This document shows positions 7,251 to 7,722 of a DNA stretch of 7,722 nucleotides, piece after piece. Both the position numbers and the translations under genes were made by a program. Under the pieces are notes generated by a model. That model did no database searches. It saw nothing but the letters and a program-made list of their open reading frames with translations, and had not been told where the DNA came from. The DNA comes from Pseudomonadota bacterium. Lineage in GTDB: Bacteria > Pseudomonadota > Alphaproteobacteria > Rhizobiales > Rhizobiaceae. The stretch lies in NCBI GenBank assembly GCA_023388675.1, contig JAEWFU010000438.1:1-7722 (forward strand). The letters are read 5' to 3'. How positions within the stretch are numbered: position 1 is the stretch's first letter; each line of letters begins with the position of its first letter.

Positions 7251-7305
7251 CCCCTCACCCTTACCCTCTCCCCGTGAAGGACGGGGAGAGGGTAAGGGTG
7301 TGGGG
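7251..7305. repeat. 55-base near-perfect hairpin repeat in the methyltransferase leader
   Basis: Two 25-base arms (7251-7275 and 7281-7305) match as inverted complements at 24 of 25 positions around the 5-base loop GAAGG. The arm core is CCCTTACCCTCTCCCCGT, and purine and pyrimidine are strictly partitioned for most of its length. This resembles the short intergenic palindromes (CCTCACCC...CTCTCCCC type) dispersed in rhizobial and other proteobacterial genomes, from memory. It lies between two minus-strand genes, 27 bases past one stop and 29 bases before the next start, so it could end or attenuate the upstream transcript or stabilise mRNA. It lacks a T-run. Confidence 0.88.
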
Positions 7306-7332
7306 CAGTGCCGACGGCGACGGTAAAAACCC

Positions 7333-7722
7333 TCATCCCGCCACCCATCGTGAAAACAGCGAGGTCGAGAGCGCGCGGCCGGCGGATTTTTCGCGGATCA
7401 CCAGTTCGCCGGATTGCACCTCGCCACCCATGCCGGCGAAGGTATCCCTCATCAGCGCATGGATGGCGAAGAACGACGCGCGGATCGAATAGGCGGTCAG
7501 CACCACCGCCAGCGGCTTGGGCGACAGGATTTCGCAGCAGATGTCGGCCATGACCGGAAGATCATCGAAGAGCTGCCAGACCTCGCCCTTGGGCCCGCGC
7601 CCATAGGCGGGCGGGTCGAACAGGATGATGTCGTAACGGTTTCCGCGCCGTTCCTCGCGCTCGACGAATTTCATCGCGTCCTCGCAGATCCAGCGGATCG
7701 GCTTGTCGGCCAGCCTTGCGAG
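7333..7722 (-). CDS. Class I SAM-dependent methyltransferase, C-terminal part (partial)
   Basis: The last 129 codons of a gene whose start lies beyond the right edge. The frame is open through 7722, and the internal Met at 7674 is not a start because family sequence (PIRWICEDAMKFVERE) continues before it. It shows the acidic SAM-contact segment CEDAMKF, motif IV DIILFDPPAYGRGP (fragment residues 31-44) and a C-terminal strand with ELVIREK. This pattern is that of RlmI/RlmK-like methyltransferases, which modify rRNA bases, though the exact substrate cannot be told from this part. The stop is TGA at 7335-7333. A hairpin repeat and the RNA methyltransferase gene follow on the same strand after a 111-base gap, so two RNA-modification-type genes are adjacent. 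Confidence 0.88.
   Translation of the reverse strand, partial: LARLADKPIRWICEDAMKFVEREERRGNRYDIILFDPPAYGRGPKGEVWQLFDDLPVMADICCEILSPKPLAVVLTAYSIRASFFAIHALMRDTFAGMGGEVQSGELVIREKSAGRALSTSLFSRWVAG

Noticed and set aside
1..7722. A novel defence, mobile or biosynthetic system
   Set aside because: Every coding region belongs to a recognisable family, there are no mobility genes, and no gene departs visibly in composition from its neighbours.

Overview
The window is a compact, GC-rich chromosomal segment from an alphaproteobacterium, most likely Rhizobiaceae (Sinorhizobium/Ensifer, Rhizobium or a close relative). This rests on the ornithine-lipid gene olsB beside a MaeB-type malic enzyme end (an arrangement I recall from Sinorhizobium, not searched), on codon bias, and on a short palindromic repeat of a kind common in rhizobia. 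Almost all of it is coding. No intergenic stretch exceeds about 115 bases, and I see no tRNA, rRNA, CRISPR array, insertion sequence or integrase.

Layout: positions 1-126 (+) are the last 41 codons of a NADP-malic enzyme, closed by a strong hairpin terminator. Everything else is on the minus strand. Read in the direction of transcription (right to left) it comprises: the C-terminal part of a class I SAM-dependent methyltransferase entering from the right edge; a 111-base gap with a 55-base near-perfect hairpin repeat; a TrmH/SpoU-family RNA 2'-O-methyltransferase; lspA (signal peptidase II), overlapping it by 4 bases from a TTG start; an AcuI/YhdH-type acrylyl-CoA reductase; a membrane hybrid histidine kinase with a degenerate receiver followed by an intact one; olsB (lyso-ornithine lipid synthase); a small MmcQ/YjbR-family protein; and a MerR regulator with a TipAS-type ligand domain, which converges on the malic enzyme.

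How they work together: most are housekeeping or single-gene functions rather than one pathway. LspA and the RNA methyltransferase appear translationally coupled. LspA, OlsB and the membrane-bound kinase all concern the envelope, but a shared role is only inference from position. The clearest regulatory element is the promoter of the MerR gene: a perfect 19-bp palindrome within a 19-bp -35/-10 spacer, the classic architecture for MerR-type (auto)regulation.

I found no convincing previously undescribed system. The points most worth a second look are the MerR/TipAS autoregulatory circuit, the pseudo-receiver in the hybrid kinase, and the hairpin repeat in the leader of the RNA methyltransferase gene.
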